This document shows positions 7,591 to 16,313 of a stretch of 64,000 nt of DNA, piece by piece (position 1 is the first letter of the stretch; every line of letters starts with the position of its first letter). A model generated the notes under the pieces. That model searched no databases. It was not told the origin of the DNA and saw nothing but the letters and a program-made list of their open reading frames with translations. The stretch comes from Saccharopolyspora flava. Lineage in GTDB: Bacteria; Actinomycetota; Actinomycetes; Mycobacteriales; Pseudonocardiaceae. The translations under genes and the position numbers were made by a program. The DNA lies in NCBI RefSeq assembly GCF_900116135.1, contig NZ_FOZX01000007.1, positions 124,001 to 188,000 on the forward strand, given 5' to 3'.

Positions 7591-9325
7591 CGCGCAGCCG
7601 GTGCAGCCGGAGCGCCAGCTGCAACTCCAGGTCGTCGTCCTGCCGCCAATCCACGCCCAGCACCTCCCCGGCCCGATCCAGGCGCTTGAGCAGCGTGTTC
7701 ACGTGCACGTGCAGCGCCCGGGCGGTGGCGGCGACCGTGCCGCGGTGGTCGTAGTACGCGCCGAGCGTGGCCACGAGCTCGGTGCCGCGCCGCCGGTCGT
7801 AGTCCAGCAGCGGGCCGAGGCACCCGGTGAGGAAGCGGTCGAGCTCGGCGGCCCGCTCGGTGTCGAAGACCATCCCGTACAGCGCGTACCGGTCGCTCAT
7901 CGCCCCGACATCGCGGTGACCCAGCGCCCGCACCACCGCGCAGCAGCGGCTCGCCAGCGAGAACGCCCGCGACCAGTCCTGGTTCACCGCGCGCTCACCG
8001 ACCACGACCACCGGGCGACCCGCCGACCGCCGCACCCGCCGGTGGACCTCGGCGACCGCGTCGTCGGACCGCGGCAGCACCACCACCGCCCGGCCCAGGT
8101 GCTCCCCGGCGAGCCCGCCGCGTTCGCGCGCGAGGTCGTGCAGGTGCCGGGACAGCTCCGCCGACGACATGCCCTCGGCCTCGGCCACCAGCACCAGGTC
8201 CAGCGCGTCCACGTCGACGCCCCGGGCGCGCGCCCGCGTCCGCTGCGCCGCGCCCACGCCCGCACCGCCGATCATAAGCTCGGTCAGCAGCTCACCGCTG
8301 AACCGCTCACCGGCCTCGGCGACCGCCCGCTCCTTGAGGATCAGCAGCCCGAGGATGTGGGTGGCGCGCTCCAGCGTGCGCAGGTCGGCGTCACCGGGGG
8401 ACGTGGCCCGGCTCCACGCCAGGGCGCCCAGGTAGCTGTCCCCGGCCTGCACCGGAGCCGCGCTGCGCGCCGGGCCCGCGGCGTCCACCACCGTGGTGCA
8501 GCGGCCCGAACGCCGCGCGTCCTCAACCAGCTCGGCCAAGTCGGAGAACGGGCACGGTGACTCCGAATCACGTTGCGCCAGAACGAGTCCCGCCTGGTCG
8601 AGGAGCGCGACGCTGCCGCCCAGCTGATCGGCGAGCAGCTGCACCACGTCGCCCGGTGTCCCGCCCTCCAGCACCGCGCCGGTCAGCGCCTCGTGCACCG
8701 CCTGCGCGCGCTCCATCACCGCCACGTGCTCCTCGATGCGCCGGTAGGCGATCTGCAGCTCCTGCACCGACTTCCGGCTCTCCTCGTACAACCGCGCGTT
8801 GTCGATCGCGACGGCGGCGTGATCGGCGAAGGCCGTCAGCAGCGCGATCTCCTCGGCCTGGAACGACCGTTGAGCCCGGTCCGCGGCGAACAGCGCGCCC
8901 ACCGCCTCACCCCGGATCACCAGCGGAACCCCGAGCAGCGCCACCAGCCCCTCGGTCGCCACCAGCCGGTCGAAGCCCGGATCGTGCTCGATGGCCGTGC
9001 TGGCGGCGTAGTTCGACACCCAGTGCGGGCTGCGCCCGGCCAGCACCTTGCCGCCCAGGCCGACGTCGGTGGAGATCGTGGCCGCCAGGAACGACTCCGA
9101 GATGGTGCCCTCCGACGCCCGCGCGGACAGCCTCCCGTCGGCACCGACCAGCGACAGGTAGGTGAAATCGGTGCCGATCAGGTCGTGCGCGTGGTGCACG
9201 ATCGAGTCCAGCACCTCGTCCAGCTCGCCCAGCGCCGTCAACGACTTCGCCGTCGCGTACAGCGACGACAGCTCCCGCTGGCGGCGCACCAGCGCGTCCA
9301 GCTCGGCTTCTCCGCGGATGGCCAC
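7580..9325 (-). CDS. GAF-domain, PucR/CdaR-type transcriptional regulator
   Basis: A 581-residue regulator. GTG 9325 is chosen for the GGGGAGG four bases upstream. A GAF domain spans roughly residues 25-185 (DFTYLSLVGADGRLSARAS, VPLVIRGEAVGALFAADR), then a short helical linker, then a PucR-type C-terminus with the helix-turn-helix signature YYDHRGTVAATARALHVHVNTLLKRLDR. Proteins of this architecture sense a small molecule through GAF and activate nearby catabolic genes. It faces the MHS transporter and esterase divergently across about 135 bases, so uptake and hydrolysis of an aromatic ester or similar compound is a plausible regulon. The ligand is unknown. Confidence 0.88.
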   Translation of the reverse strand: MAIRGEAELDALVRRQRELSSLYATAKSLTALGELDEVLDSIVHHAHDLIGTDFTYLSLVGADGRLSARASEGTISESFLAATISTDVGLGGKVLAGRSPHWVSNYAASTAIEHDPGFDRLVATEGLVALLGVPLVIRGEAVGALFAADRAQRSFQAEEIALLTAFADHAAVAIDNARLYEESRKSVQELQIAYRRIEEHVAVMERAQAVHEALTGAVLEGGTPGDVVQLLADQLGGSVALLDQAGLVLAQRDSESPCPFSDLAELVEDARRSGRCTTVVDAAGPARSAAPVQAGDSYLGALAWSRATSPGDADLRTLERATHILGLLILKERAVAEAGERFSGELLTELMIGGAGVGAAQRTRARARGVDVDALDLVLVAEAEGMSSAELSRHLHDLARERGGLAGEHLGRAVVVLPRSDDAVAEVHRRVRRSAGRPVVVVGERAVNQDWSRAFSLASRCCAVVRALGHRDVGAMSDRYALYGMVFDTERAAELDRFLTGCLGPLLDYDRRRGTELVATLGAYYDHRGTVAATARALHVHVNTLLKRLDRAGEVLGVDWRQDDDLELQLALRLHRLRATT

Positions 9326-9460
9326 ACTGCCTCCCCACTCCGGCCCGGGTGGGTGAGCCTGCCACCGCGACGTCCGCAGGTGTGTGTGATTCACACCTCA
9401 TTGCCGGGGTCGGTGAACCATACGATCACGCCACTGCGCTCAACGACGAAGGCGGAACGC

Positions 9461-10807
9461 ATGGCAACTCCCCTCAGCAGACCCGCGAACCCCCGCAGAT
9501 CCTTCCGGAAACTGCTGGCGGCCGGGCTCATCGGCAGCTCCCTCGAGTGGTACGACTTCTTCCTCTACGGCACGGCGGCCGCGCTGGTGTTCCCGAAGGT
9601 GTTCTTCCCCGAGTCCTCCGCGCTGATGGGAACGCTGCTGGCGTTCAGCACGTTCTGGGCGGGATTCGTGGCCAGGCCGATCGGCGGGCTGCTGGCCGGG
9701 CACCTCGGCGACCGCTACGGCCGCAAACCCGTGGTGGTCACCTGCCTGGCGCTGATGGGCGCGGCGACGTTCCTGATCGGCTGCCTGCCCAGCGCCTCCT
9801 CGGTCGGCGCCCTGGCCCCGGCGCTGCTGGTGGCGCTGCGGTTCGTGCAGGGCCTCGCGGCCGGCGGCCAGTGGGGCGGGATCGTGCTGCTGCTGACCGA
9901 ATCGGCAGGCCCCAAGCGGCGCGGCTTCGCCGGAACCTTCGGCCAGACCAGCGTTCCCGTCGCGGTGATCATCTCCAACCTGATCCTGGTGGCCTGCAGC
10001 GGCCTGATGTCCGACGCGGCGTTCCTCAGCTGGGGGTGGCGGATCCCGTTCCTGGTCAGCGTCGTGATGTTCGCCGTCGTCCTCTACATCCAGACCAAGG
10101 TCGAGGACACCCCGGAGTTCCGCGAGCTGCAGGCCGCGAGCGCAGGCGAGGCGGTGGTGCGCGCACCGCTGGCGCGCGTGCTGCGGCAGAAGTGGGGAGT
10201 GATCCTGCTGGGCTGCGGCCTGCTGTCGGCCACCAACAGCCTGTTCTACATCAGCATCTCCGGGCTGCTCAGCTACGGCACCACCGGCCTCGGGCTGCCG
10301 AGGAACGCGCTGCTGGCGATCGTGCTGATCGGCTCGCTGGCGATGGTCGCCACGATCCCGTGGGCCGGGCACGTCTCGGACAAGGTGGGCAGGCGACCGC
10401 TGATCCTGATCGGCGGACTGGGCGTGGCGGTGTGGGCGTTCCCGTACTTCCGGCTGGTCGACTCGGCCTCGCTGGGACTGATCTTCCTGGCCGTGGTGGT
10501 GGGTTTCGTGTTCCAGTGCCTGACCTACGGCCCGATCGCGAGCTTCCTCGGCGAGCTGTTCGCGCCCAGCGTCCGCTACTCCGGGGCGTCGCTGGCCTAC
10601 CAGCTCTCGGCGATCATCGTCAGCGGCGGCACACCGTTCCTGATGACCGCGCTGATCGCCCGGACCGGCAGCACCACCCCGGTGGCGGCCTACATCGCGG
10701 TGATGGGCCTGATCACCTTCGCCAGCGCCTGGTTCCTGCCCGAGACCAACCCCGCCGAGGTCCGCGCCGACCCCGACGCCGTTCCCGGGACCGCGCTGCA
10801 CGGCTGA
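9461..10807 (+). CDS. MFS transporter, metabolite:H+ symporter (MHS) family
   Basis: A 448-residue, twelve-helix carrier. The N-terminal hallmark GSSLEWYDFFLYG and the loop GGLLAGHLGDRYGRKP are those of the MHS family (proline/betaine, shikimate, citrate and alpha-ketoglutarate carriers). RFVQGLAAGGQWGG in helix 4-5 and RRGFAGTFGQTSVP agree. ATG 9461 follows GAAGGCGG. It is divergent from the GAF/PucR regulator and 19 bases ahead of the tannase-like esterase, suggesting import of the organic acid released by that esterase. The substrate is inferred only from context. Confidence 0.9.
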   Translation: MATPLSRPANPRRSFRKLLAAGLIGSSLEWYDFFLYGTAAALVFPKVFFPESSALMGTLLAFSTFWAGFVARPIGGLLAGHLGDRYGRKPVVVTCLALMGAATFLIGCLPSASSVGALAPALLVALRFVQGLAAGGQWGGIVLLLTESAGPKRRGFAGTFGQTSVPVAVIISNLILVACSGLMSDAAFLSWGWRIPFLVSVVMFAVVLYIQTKVEDTPEFRELQAASAGEAVVRAPLARVLRQKWGVILLGCGLLSATNSLFYISISGLLSYGTTGLGLPRNALLAIVLIGSLAMVATIPWAGHVSDKVGRRPLILIGGLGVAVWAFPYFRLVDSASLGLIFLAVVVGFVFQCLTYGPIASFLGELFAPSVRYSGASLAYQLSAIIVSGGTPFLMTALIARTGSTTPVAAYIAVMGLITFASAWFLPETNPAEVRADPDAVPGTALHG

Positions 10808-10826
10808 GACGACCAGGAGGTCAACG

Positions 10827-12425
10827 GTGACCGCACGATTACCCGCGCTGGCAACGGCTTTGGCCGCCTCCGCGCTCCTGATCACCCCGCCCGCCGAAGC
10901 CGGACCCGGCTGCGACGGACTGGACGGGATCGACATCCCCGCCTCGGCGATGAGCCTGCCGACCGGCGGCGGCCACGTCACCGCCGTCACGCGGACGCCG
11001 ACGCTGTGCCAGGTCGACGCGGATCTGCTCCCGGTCGACCCCGCCGCTCCGCCGATCAAGATGCGCCTGGCGCTGCCGCAGGCGTGGAACGGCAAGGCGA
11101 TGATGTTCGGCGGCGGAGGCTACGACGGCACCATCCCCGACCTCACCGCCCAGGTCCCGTTCGGCCCCGCCGACCGTCCCACGCCGCTGGCCAGGGGATA
11201 CGCGGTCTTCGCCAGCGATTCCGGGCACCAGGCGGGACCGGTCGGCGTGCCGTCGCTGGACGGCTCGTTCGGCGTCAACGACGAGGCGCTGCGCAACTTC
11301 GCCGCCGGCGACGCCACGAAGAAGACCCGCGACGCGAGCCTGTTCCTGCTGCGCCGCGCCGGCGCCGAACCCGGCGAGATCTACTTCGCGGGCGGCTCCA
11401 CCGGAGGCCGCGAAGCCCTCAACGTCGCGCAGCGCTGGCCCACCGCCTTCGACGGCGTGATCGCCGCCTACCCGGCCTGGAACAACCTCAGCGAGATCCT
11501 CGACCTCGGGCACCTGACGAGGATCCTCGCCCGCCCCAACGCCTTTCCCGGACCGGAGAAGCAAGCGCTGCTGCACGAATCGGTGATGAACGCCTGCGAC
11601 GGCCTCGACGGCATCACCGACCGCGTCATCTCGAACCCGGACGGCTGCCGCTTCGACCCGCACGCGCTGCGCTGCCCGCGCGGCGCCGACACCGGACCGC
11701 ACTGCCTGTCGGATCCGCAGATTGCCTCGGTGATGGCGATGTCCGCACCGTTCCGCTGGCCGTACCCGATCGCCAGCGGTGAGACCGGCTACCCGGGCTT
11801 CCCGTTCCTCTCCGGCGCCGACATGCGCACCCCGTTGCTCGGCTTCGGCACCACACCACCGGCCAACCCGATGCCGGACACCAGCGGGTACGGGATGCGG
11901 TTCTGGGACCAGTGGGTCAAGCACTTCCTCACCCGCGACCCCGGCCACGACCCGCTCGCGGTCGACCCGAGCGCGCCGGGGGAGTGGCGGCAGCGCATCA
12001 GCGAGCTCTCCGCGATCCAGGACCGCAACGACGCCGACCTGGGCCCGTTCCAGCGGGCGGGCGGCAAGCTGATCCTTTTGCACGGCGCCGCCGACGAGCT
12101 CGTCTCGCACTGGTCGACCACCGACTACCAGCAGCGCGTCCGCGACATCCTCGGCGACCGCGCCACCGGCGAGTTCCTGCGCTACTACGTGGTTCCCGGC
12201 GCCAACCACGCCAACGCCGGAACACCGGCCTTCGCCGCGGGCTGGGACTCGCTGACCGCCCTGGAGACCTGGACCGACACGGGCCGGCCACCGCGGAACC
12301 CCGTGGTGACCGACCTGAACCACCCGCGCACCCGGCCGCTGTGCGAGCACCCGGCCTGGCCGCGCTACGTCGGCGGGAACCCCGACGACGCGGCGAGCTT
12401 CCGGTGTCAGCAGCCCGCCGCGTAG
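10827..12425 (+). CDS. secreted tannase/feruloyl-esterase-family hydrolase
   Basis: A 532-residue exported esterase. A signal peptide covers about residues 1-25 (hydrophobic LATALAASALLI, then PAEAG). The nucleophile elbow is GGSTGGREAL with Ser191; Asp423 (HGAADELVSHWS) and His461 (PGANHANAG) complete the triad, the usual layout of the tannase/feruloyl esterase family. Paired cysteines, including CDGLDG and CRF, match its disulphides. The family cleaves esters of aromatic acids such as ferulic or gallic acid, or MHET-like compounds. AGGAGG precedes the GTG start. It is very likely co-transcribed with the MHS transporter. Its 3' end overlaps the convergent lipase by 19 bases. Confidence 0.88.
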   Translation: MTARLPALATALAASALLITPPAEAGPGCDGLDGIDIPASAMSLPTGGGHVTAVTRTPTLCQVDADLLPVDPAAPPIKMRLALPQAWNGKAMMFGGGGYDGTIPDLTAQVPFGPADRPTPLARGYAVFASDSGHQAGPVGVPSLDGSFGVNDEALRNFAAGDATKKTRDASLFLLRRAGAEPGEIYFAGGSTGGREALNVAQRWPTAFDGVIAAYPAWNNLSEILDLGHLTRILARPNAFPGPEKQALLHESVMNACDGLDGITDRVISNPDGCRFDPHALRCPRGADTGPHCLSDPQIASVMAMSAPFRWPYPIASGETGYPGFPFLSGADMRTPLLGFGTTPPANPMPDTSGYGMRFWDQWVKHFLTRDPGHDPLAVDPSAPGEWRQRISELSAIQDRNDADLGPFQRAGGKLILLHGAADELVSHWSTTDYQQRVRDILGDRATGEFLRYYVVPGANHANAGTPAFAAGWDSLTALETWTDTGRPPRNPVVTDLNHPRTRPLCEHPAWPRYVGGNPDDAASFRCQQPAA

Positions 12426-13441
12426 ACGTAGCAGCGCAGTCGCGGTTCCCGGTCGGTCTGCGGCGTGCCCACCAGGTTCACCCCGGGCGCGGCGGTGCTG
12501 AGCAGGCCGGGGAGCGCCGACAGCGGCTGCAGGTAGGTGTTCACCGACAGCGGGTCGACGTGCGGCATCAGCGGCTGCCCGCACACCGAGGCGTCGACGC
12601 GGGCCGGGTCGGCCGGGCCGGGGTTGTCCAGCGCGTCGACGACCAGCGCGTAGGTCACCGGGTCGGTGGTTCCGACGAGCAGGTGCGTGGAGACGTCGGT
12701 GGCGCACACGTCCTGCAGAGCGATGTTGCTGATCAGCCCGCCGCCGGTGTGCAGCTCGGAGGATTCCGGCGGCGTCACCACCTCGTCGAGCCGGGAGTAG
12801 AGGACGGTGTAGCTGATGCCGGGGAAGGTCTCGGCCCGGCTGTTGAGCGCCTGCCCGAAGTCCGACCCGGCCTGCTGCTGCCACACCGCCGGTTCGCACT
12901 CGACCGGCTTCGGCCCGCACGCGGGCATCGACTCGGTGCCGTGGTTGGAGGGCGCCATGCCGATCACGTCGTCGACCATGCCGCGCACGTCGGGCCAGAA
13001 CCGCAGCGCCCACCGCGGGTTCATGCCGCCCTGGGAGTGCCCGAGCACGGCGATGCGCTTGCCGGTGAGTCGGTGCATCTCGCGGATCCCGTGCACCAGG
13101 TACTCCCCGGCGACCTGGATGTCGCCGAGCGTGTGGTCGGGCATGGTCACCGCGCAGTAGAAGCGGTCCTGCGCGTCGAAGGCCCGCGCGTAGGTCCAGG
13201 AGTAGTTCTCCTCCGGCGTGACGCTGGTGGCCGGGCTCAGCAGCACCGGCTCGGAAGCGGCCCCCGGATCACCGTGGCAGGTCAGCGACTCCCGCAGCTG
13301 GTCCGGCGGCACGCTCAACGCCGGCCCCGGCCGGTCCAGGGGCGCGAAACCCGACTCGGCCTGCGCGGGCACCGGCACGAGAGCCGGCAGCAGGACCATC
13401 CCCAACGAGAACACGACGCTGTGCACCCAACGGCTGATCAT
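12407..13441 (-). CDS. secreted lipase (CALB-like alpha/beta hydrolase)
   Basis: A 344-residue exported lipase-type hydrolase. An N-terminal signal peptide (VVFSLGMVLLPALVPVPAQA) is followed by a mature domain with the nucleophile motif GHSQGG (Ser136) and the early segment PVLLSPATSVTPEENYSW, which resembles Candida antarctica lipase B-like bacterial enzymes. SRLDEVVTP probably carries the catalytic Asp, and a His near MPHVDPLS or THLLVG would complete the triad. Several cysteines suggest disulphides. ATG 13441 has only a weak upstream G-run. It lies 35 bases after the DUF574 methyltransferase on the same strand. Confidence 0.85.
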   Translation of the reverse strand: MISRWVHSVVFSLGMVLLPALVPVPAQAESGFAPLDRPGPALSVPPDQLRESLTCHGDPGAASEPVLLSPATSVTPEENYSWTYARAFDAQDRFYCAVTMPDHTLGDIQVAGEYLVHGIREMHRLTGKRIAVLGHSQGGMNPRWALRFWPDVRGMVDDVIGMAPSNHGTESMPACGPKPVECEPAVWQQQAGSDFGQALNSRAETFPGISYTVLYSRLDEVVTPPESSELHTGGGLISNIALQDVCATDVSTHLLVGTTDPVTYALVVDALDNPGPADPARVDASVCGQPLMPHVDPLSVNTYLQPLSALPGLLSTAAPGVNLVGTPQTDREPRLRCYVYAAGC

Positions 13442-13476
13442 GGTGCGTACAACGACGAGCCCCGCCCGAGGTTGCG

Positions 13477-14325
13477 CTAGCGGGTCTTCTCGCTGATCGC
13501 GTACCAGGCGTAGGGGCGCATCTTCTCGGATTCGGCGACGTCCTCCGGGCAGGTGATCATGTCCGGCCGGTACTCGGGCAGCTGCGCCACGCCCGGCCCG
13601 AGCAGCCGCCAGTCCTCGCCGATCCCCTCGAACCAGGCGGTGAGGGTGGGCCGGTCCCGCAGCCACAGCGGGTTGGGGGTCACGTCGCACTCGGTCCGGA
13701 ACCGCTCCATCGCCGCCCGCGCCTGCGGGTCGGGCACGTCGGAGGCGAAGTGGGTGACGGCGATCCGCGAACCCGCGGCGAGCTTGCCCGCGTAGCGCCG
13801 CAGCACCCCGGGGACGTCGCCATCCGGGCCGATGAACTGCAGCACCGACACGGCCAGCAGGCACACCGGCTGGTTCAGGTCCAGCAACCGCTGGGTGGCG
13901 CAGTCGTCGAGCACCTCGCGCCAGTTCAGCAGGTCCTCCTGCACGACCCCGGCCCACTCGACGTCCTGCAGCTTGACGCGCGTGTGCGCGGCGGCCACGG
14001 GCTCGCAGTCGACGTAGACCACGCGCACCGGTTCGTCGGCGTGGTCCTGCAGGATCTCGTGCACGTTGCCCATGGTGGGGATGCCCGAGCCCAGGTCGAG
14101 GAACTGCCGGATCCCGGCGTCGTAGGCGTCGAGCACGGCCCGCCGCAGGAACGCCCGGTTCTGCCGAGCCACCCCCGCGATCTGCGGCCACATGCCCATC
14201 AGCCGCTCGCCGAAGATCCGGTCGATGGCCCAGTGCGCGGTCCCGCCCAGGAACCAGTCGTAGATCCGCCCGGGGTTCGGACGGCTCACGTCCAACCCCG
14301 CCGCGTCACGTGACTGCTCGACCAC
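13477..14325 (-). CDS. SAM-dependent methyltransferase, DUF574 family
   Basis: A 282-residue protein of the actinobacterial DUF574 family. The start GTG 14325 follows AGGGGG. Family wording is clear: RPNPGRIYDWFLGG near the N-terminus, then the SAM loop FLDLGSGIPTMGNVHE, VVYVDCEPVAAAH, and SVLQFIGPDGDVPGVLRRY. Members are abundant in Streptomyces and relatives; their substrates are largely unknown. An upstream in-frame extension to 14451 lacks family features. The gene stands next to the tRNA-Pro locus but outside the island. Confidence 0.88.
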   Translation of the reverse strand: MVEQSRDAAGLDVSRPNPGRIYDWFLGGTAHWAIDRIFGERLMGMWPQIAGVARQNRAFLRRAVLDAYDAGIRQFLDLGSGIPTMGNVHEILQDHADEPVRVVYVDCEPVAAAHTRVKLQDVEWAGVVQEDLLNWREVLDDCATQRLLDLNQPVCLLAVSVLQFIGPDGDVPGVLRRYAGKLAAGSRIAVTHFASDVPDPQARAAMERFRTECDVTPNPLWLRDRPTLTAWFEGIGEDWRLLGPGVAQLPEYRPDMITCPEDVAESEKMRPYAWYAISEKTR

Positions 14326-14578
14326 CGGCGACCCCCTGCCTTCGAACGCGTACCCCGGAATGATCGCATCCCGACCCCGCCAACAGGAGGCGGGACAGGC
14401 CGGAAAAGGGACGGAGGCCCACAACCGGACCAAACGGAACTCGATCATCAATCTAGCGGCGAGCAGCCGCTCCAGGGGCGCCGAAAAGGGTCCTGACCTG
14501 CTTAAATGGCCTTAAGTGGGCCCCCATGATCAGCCCCGGAACCGTGGGGTAAGCTATTGGCACACCCCACGGGGTGGC

Positions 14579-14653
<75 letters not shown>

Positions 14654-14662
14654 GGCCGAAAC

Positions 14663-14705
14663 AGCCCGCTGGCTATGCGCGTAAGCGCAGGTTAGCGGGC
14701 TTTTT
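14663..14705 (+). terminator. rho-independent terminator after tRNA-Pro
   Basis: AGCCCGCT pairs with AGCGGGCT, followed by a run of five T; an inner hairpin TGCGC-GTAA-GCGCA sits in the loop. It begins 11 bases past the tRNA. Confidence 0.85.
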
Positions 14706-14858
14706 CGTGTTCGGGTGCGGATCTTGTGGTGGTCGGCTCCGCAAGATCGTTCGGCCCGTCCTGGAGCGAATCAGGAGCGAGCGGGCTCCAACTTTTTCTG
14801 ATCATCCAAATGGGGTCGCGTTAGCCGGTCACCCAGTGAGGTGATCTTTCAAGATTCG

Positions 14859-15707
14859 TCAGCGGTCGCCAGTTGTCGCGGAGTGCTGCCAACGACATCG
14901 CTTCCGTTGCTTGCGGTTGTTGCGGGTTCGAACCGTTTGGTGCCTGTTGCGGTCGGTTTGTGGTCGTGAGGTGGTCTTGGCGTCTGAACGGCACGGTTGG
15001 TTACCGGTCGCCGCAGCGATGCAGTTCGACTTGGTTGGCGCTGTTCGCTCGATTTGTCCGTGTTGGAAGACGCGGTGCGCGGGTAGCCCCGGCGAACTGA
15101 GGCCGTCGATGGTGGGGCCTGAGATGAGGCCGGTGTATCGCGCCGTTGGCGGTCTGGTCACCCCGTGGAGCGGTATCGCTGGAATCGGGTGCGGGCAGCG
15201 GCGCAGTTTCGGTGGTGTTGGGGTACGGGGCGGCAGCGGCGTTTCCGGCAACTCACTGCCGAGTGCCTGGTTGACCGGCCGACTCTTCTCGTACCAGAAC
15301 GCGACTGGACGGAACTCGTTGTCGTGACTCGTGTTGATGTAGCCGACGAGCTCGACTCGCTCGCCGTCACGCAGTGGCTGATCCAGACCCCACCTTCCCG
15401 TGTAGCTCGGCGGCGCGATGACGACCTCCAACCCGTTGTGCGAGCCGCTGTACGACGGTGCAACGTTGAACGGGCCGCTGTCTTCGGGGGCCTGCAACTC
15501 TTCCGGCAGTTCCCGCTTGGGCGAGCCAGCAGGAAGATCGCGGTCAACGGTCACCGTGAAGAAGGAATGTGGCTCGCCCCGGCGAACCTGCGAGACGGTG
15601 CCCGCCACGTAGTAGAGGCGATCGGTGTCGAAGTCGTCCCAGCCGTGATGCGCCTGCGCAGGCGCCGCGGTGAGCAGCAGTGTTGCGGAGGCCACCGATG
15701 CGATCAC
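14859..15707 (-). CDS. exported DUF6152-like protein with abnormal C-terminal extension
   Basis: The first 155 or so residues look like a small actinobacterial exported protein: a hydrophobic signal (VASATLLLTAAPAQA), the mature start HHGWDDFDT, then YYVAGTVSQVR and WGLDQPLRDGERVELVGYI, as in DUF6152-type proteins. These normally end near this point (about 160 residues). Here the frame continues for roughly 125 proline- and arginine-rich residues with no family look, probably through a lost stop or a frameshift. The GTG start at 15707 lacks a ribosome site and the signal's first residues appear cut off. The gene abuts a truncated transporter fragment head-to-head. It may be non-functional. 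Confidence 0.5.
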   Translation of the reverse strand: MIASVASATLLLTAAPAQAHHGWDDFDTDRLYYVAGTVSQVRRGEPHSFFTVTVDRDLPAGSPKRELPEELQAPEDSGPFNVAPSYSGSHNGLEVVIAPPSYTGRWGLDQPLRDGERVELVGYINTSHDNEFRPVAFWYEKSRPVNQALGSELPETPLPPRTPTPPKLRRCPHPIPAIPLHGVTRPPTARYTGLISGPTIDGLSSPGLPAHRVFQHGQIERTAPTKSNCIAAATGNQPCRSDAKTTSRPQTDRNRHQTVRTRNNRKQRKRCRWQHSATTGDR

Positions 15708-15721
15708 CAGCCCGCCGTGCC

Positions 15722-15976
15722 GGGCGCACCGGCGGGGCGCTCAACTTCATCGGGAACCTGTCGTCGATCGCGACCCCGATCGTGATCGGTTTCCTGGTCA
15801 CCGACGAGAGCTTCACCCCGGCGTTCGGCTACATGCCCGCGATCACCGTCGCCGGGATCCTCCTGTCGTATGCGTTCCTGGTCGGCAGGGTTGAGCGGGT
15901 TCCCGAACGGATCGTGATCGATTGGGAGCTGCTGATCACGACGTGCCAGCTCGTCACACAGCGCGTACGTGCCTAG
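15722..15976 (+). pseudogene. C-terminal fragment of an ACS-family (sugar-acid) MFS transporter
   Basis: The frame reads RTGGALNFIGNLSSIATPIV, then GFLV and FGYMPAITVAGILLSYAFLV, matching the last two helices of anion:cation symporters (the family that includes the E. coli galactonate carrier DgoT). Everything upstream of the penultimate helix is missing and replaced by the divergent DUF6152-like gene; no start or ribosome site is present. Its presence at the edge of a galactonate-type operon suggests an earlier transporter that was lost. The 25 residues or so after YAFLVGRVERV are ordinary tail. Confidence 0.65.
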
Positions 15977-16313
15977 CGGTTCGCCACGTCCTCATTCTCA
16001 TCGCGGGGTGGCCGTGCGTGGTTCGGGTGGCCGACTTCTCGAACGCAGCGATGGTGGGCAGGTGCCCATCGCAGGCGTATGTGCGGTGTACAAGTCAGGT
16101 GTTCATGGTGAGTGCAAGGTTCTCGATCAACTTCAAGGCTCTGCCGTGCACCGTTGATGTCAATGGTGGTGTCAGTGGGGACTGAAATCGGAGTCAGTAG
16201 GTATTAATTATTAATTAATCTTGACTTGGGTGGGTGTCCCGAACGAGACTTCTCAACCGCAAGCGGTGCGGCTTTCTACCAGCCGTACGGGACGTGGTGG
16301 CGAGGAGAGATCG
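15977..16313 (+). promoter_or_regulatory. upstream region of the sugar operon
   Basis: No gene is seen in this 337-base gap. It contains ACTGA-8 bases-TCAGT (16181-16198) and a strikingly AT-rich patch (TATTAATTATTAATTAAT, 16202-16219) immediately before TTGACT (16220), a good -35-like hexamer; I cannot place a convincing -10. This is the likely promoter and FadR-type operator region for the ABC-importer operon. Confidence 0.45.
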
